DNA from: Roseomonas xinghualingensis | GTDB lineage: Bacteria; Pseudomonadota; Alphaproteobacteria; Acetobacterales; Acetobacteraceae | NCBI RefSeq assembly: GCF_025791835.1 | Contig: NZ_JAOXLP010000056.1 | Span: 1-15,621, forward strand | Length of the DNA: 15,621 bases | Reading direction: 5' to 3' | Translations under genes and position numbers: made by a program | The notes under the pieces: generated by a model | Told to the model about the DNA's origin: nothing | Database searches by the model: none | The model's input: the letters and a program-made list of their open reading frames with translations, nothing else | Shown: one piece after another, positions 14,287-15,621 of the stretch | Layout of the letters: each line of letters starts with the position of its first letter | Position numbering within the stretch: the stretch's first letter is position 1

Positions 14287-14760
14287 TCAACGCAGCGTCA
14301 CAGCCCCCTTCCCTTCGGCCACGCGCTCCAGCATGTCCGGCAGGCCTCCCGCCTCCTGGGTGGTGAGACCGGCGGTGATGCGGACCTCGTGCTCGGCGAC
14401 GATGGACTTTAGGCGACGCAGCGCGGCACGGCCGGTGGCGGTGAGGTGAAGGCGGATGCTGCGGCGGTCCGGCCCGGCCCGGCGTGTCAACAGCCCCTGC
14501 CCTTCCAGATGATCCAGCAAGGGTGCAGCGCGGGAGCGGCCATGGCCCATGGCCGCTGCCAGGCGCGCGGGGCTGATCCCGGGGTTGGCGGCGACGATGG
14601 CCAGGGCGGCCAGCAGCGGCGGGGTGAAGCCCGATGGAGCCAACGCCCCCTCCAGGTCTCGGATCACGCGGAGATAGGCGCGCTTGATGCCATAGGAGAC
14701 GGTGCCGGCGAGCGGGCCGAAATCGACGAGGTCTGGCGCTTCCTGGCTGGGATTGTTCAA
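14287..14760 (-). CDS. MarR family transcriptional regulator
   Basis: A 157-residue winged-helix regulator. Helical N-terminal dimerisation residues (about 15-45) precede the DNA-binding part: FTPPLLAALAIVAANPG, ISPARLAAAMGHGRSRAAPLLDHLEGQGLL (helix-turn-helix about 62-91), and the wing RRAGPDRRSIRLHLTATG (93-110), whose DRRS and LTxxG are diagnostic of MarR proteins. The start is a TTG at 14760, supported by AAGGAAGGG 8 bases upstream and by the absence of a suitable ATG or GTG. It is divergent from the monooxygenase gene with only 56 bp between starts, the classic arrangement of a MarR repressor and its target. A palindrome covering its own start codon suggests autoregulation. The inducer is likely a small aromatic or phenolic ligand, by family habit only. 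Confidence 0.9.
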   Translation of the reverse strand: MNNPSQEAPDLVDFGPLAGTVSYGIKRAYLRVIRDLEGALAPSGFTPPLLAALAIVAANPGISPARLAAAMGHGRSRAAPLLDHLEGQGLLTRRAGPDRRSIRLHLTATGRAALRRLKSIVAEHEVRITAGLTTQEAGGLPDMLERVAEGKGAVTLR

Positions 14761-14769
14761 TTATTGAAC
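14755..14769. promoter_or_regulatory. Candidate MarR operator palindrome
   Basis: GTTCAATTATTGAAC is a perfect 6-3-6 inverted repeat, of the AT-rich TTCAA/TTGAA type that MarR-family dimers commonly bind. It lies in the 56-bp spacer between the divergent marR and monooxygenase genes and covers the marR TTG start codon (14758-14760) and its spacer from the ribosome binding site. Binding would plausibly repress both genes. Confidence 0.6.
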
Positions 14770-14816
14770 CCTTCCTTCCGTGCTGCCATCCTGCCTCGCA
14801 ACAGGAGGAACGGCCA

Positions 14817-15621
14817 ATGCATGTTGTCATCTCCGGCGGCGGAATCGGCGGGCTGACCCTCGCCATAGCCTTGCACCAGGCGGGAATCGGGGTGGAGGTG
14901 CATGAGGCGGTGGCCGCGCCGCGGGCGCTCGGCGTCGGTATCAACCTGCTGCCCCATGCAATGCGCGAGCTGACGGAGCTGGGGTTGGGCGAGCGCGTGC
15001 TGGCCGCCGGCGTGCCGACGCGCGAGTTGCTCTATGCAACGAAGCGGGGCGAGGAAGTTTGGCGAGAGGACCGTGGCTTGGCCGCGGGCTACCGCTGGCC
15101 ACAGGTGAGCATCCATCGCGGCGTGCTGTTCATGCTGCTGCTGGAAGCAGCGCGGGAGCGGCTGGGGGATGCGATCCATCTGGGTTCACGCGGCATCGGG
15201 GCGGATTCGGACGAGCGAGGCGCGACGCTGCGGCTGGAGGGCGGCGGCGCGGCGCGGGGCGACGTGGTGGTCGCCGCCGACGGCATCCACAGCGCCATCC
15301 GCGCCGTCTGGTACCCGCATGAGGGGGCACCGTGCTGGAACGGGAACCTGATGTGGCGTGCCGTTTCCGAGCATCCCGGCTATCTGACGGGCCGCACCAT
15401 GGTGCAGGCGGGCAGGAACGACCTGAAGTTTGTCTGCTACCCGATCCGGGAAGCGACGGCGGAGCGGCCCGCGCTGGTCAACTGGATTGCCGAGAAGCGG
15501 ATGCCCGCCGACATGCACTGGGCACGGGAGGATTGGAACCGTGCTGGCCGGATCGAGGACTTCCTGCCGGATTTCGCCGGTTGGGAATGGTCCTGGCTCT
15601 CCGTGCCCTCTCTGATCCGGG
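14817..15621 (+). CDS. FAD-dependent monooxygenase (group A aromatic hydroxylase, PhzS/salicylate-hydroxylase-like), 3' truncated by window end
   Basis: The first 268 residues of a flavoprotein hydroxylase that uses NAD(P)H and oxygen to hydroxylate an aromatic ring. The FAD Rossmann motif is GGGIGG (7-12) with the ribose-binding Glu30 (VEVHE). RPLGVGIN-like ALGVGINLLPHAMREL follows. IHRGVL (100-105) contains the conserved Arg101, and ADGIHSAIR (154-162) is the second FAD/NADPH DG motif. The segment WNGNLMWRAV and FVCYPI match the 'flavin-dependent oxidoreductase' subgroup related to the phenazine hydroxylase PhzS and 3-hydroxybenzoate/salicylate hydroxylases. ATG 14817 has a consensus AGGAGG 8 bases upstream. 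No stop occurs before the window edge; about 100-130 residues should remain outside. It is divergent from marR, its likely regulator. The substrate is not determinable from the sequence. Confidence 0.88.
   Translation, partial: MHVVISGGGIGGLTLAIALHQAGIGVEVHEAVAAPRALGVGINLLPHAMRELTELGLGERVLAAGVPTRELLYATKRGEEVWREDRGLAAGYRWPQVSIHRGVLFMLLLEAARERLGDAIHLGSRGIGADSDERGATLRLEGGGAARGDVVVAADGIHSAIRAVWYPHEGAPCWNGNLMWRAVSEHPGYLTGRTMVQAGRNDLKFVCYPIREATAERPALVNWIAEKRMPADMHWAREDWNRAGRIEDFLPDFAGWEWSWLSVPSLIR

Overview
The window is a 15.6-kb stretch of high-GC bacterial chromosome (hand counts of ordinary coding blocks reach about 72% GC). Its repertoire is a hydantoinase A/B pair, a D-aminoacylase, a Bug/TctC-type solute receptor, a DUF3237 protein and a flavin-dependent aromatic hydroxylase. 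That mix and the codon bias suggest a Roseomonas-like alphaproteobacterium (Acetobacteraceae) or a similar high-GC proteobacterium. The taxonomic placement is inference; no marker gene here fixes it.

Layout: bases 1-360 hold no recognisable gene. A zinc D-aminoacylase runs leftward (361-1812), divergent from a small FUSC-type membrane protein (2033-2599); a perfect 10-bp-arm inverted repeat lies between them. A compact leftward operon follows, in transcription order: atypical SDR oxidoreductase (7611-6823), hydantoinase/oxoprolinase subunit A (6819-4726), subunit B (4729-3098) and a YaiI/YqxD protein (about 3101-2604). Its junctions are 3 bp or overlapping (ATGA, then apparently CTGA). Divergent from it, a D-2-hydroxyacid dehydrogenase (7728-8696) and a flavin reductase-like protein (8707-9357) form a rightward pair. 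The set looks like a catabolic island for cyclic amides, hydantoins, oxoproline-like lactams or D-amino-acid derivatives; the substrate cannot be read from sequence.

At 9404-10150 (leftward) lies a lower-GC gene that appears to join a nucleoside 2-deoxyribosyltransferase-fold domain to a C-terminal segment resembling the toxin-binding domain of MbcA/ParS/Xre antitoxins. This is the most unusual item in the window. A non-coding stretch of about 570 bp separates it from a zinc alcohol dehydrogenase (10719-11813, rightward). A complete tRNA-Ser(GGA) with encoded CCA follows (12109-12199), then a spacer carrying six tandem CCAGGTT heptamers, and a DUF3237 gene (12752-13207).

The right end holds a leftward MarR-type regulator (TTG start, 14760-14287) with an orphan Bug-family periplasmic receptor downstream (14211-13237). 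Divergent from them is an FAD-dependent monooxygenase (14817 to past the window end). A 15-bp perfect palindrome covers the MarR start codon and is the obvious candidate operator for this small aromatic-compound module.
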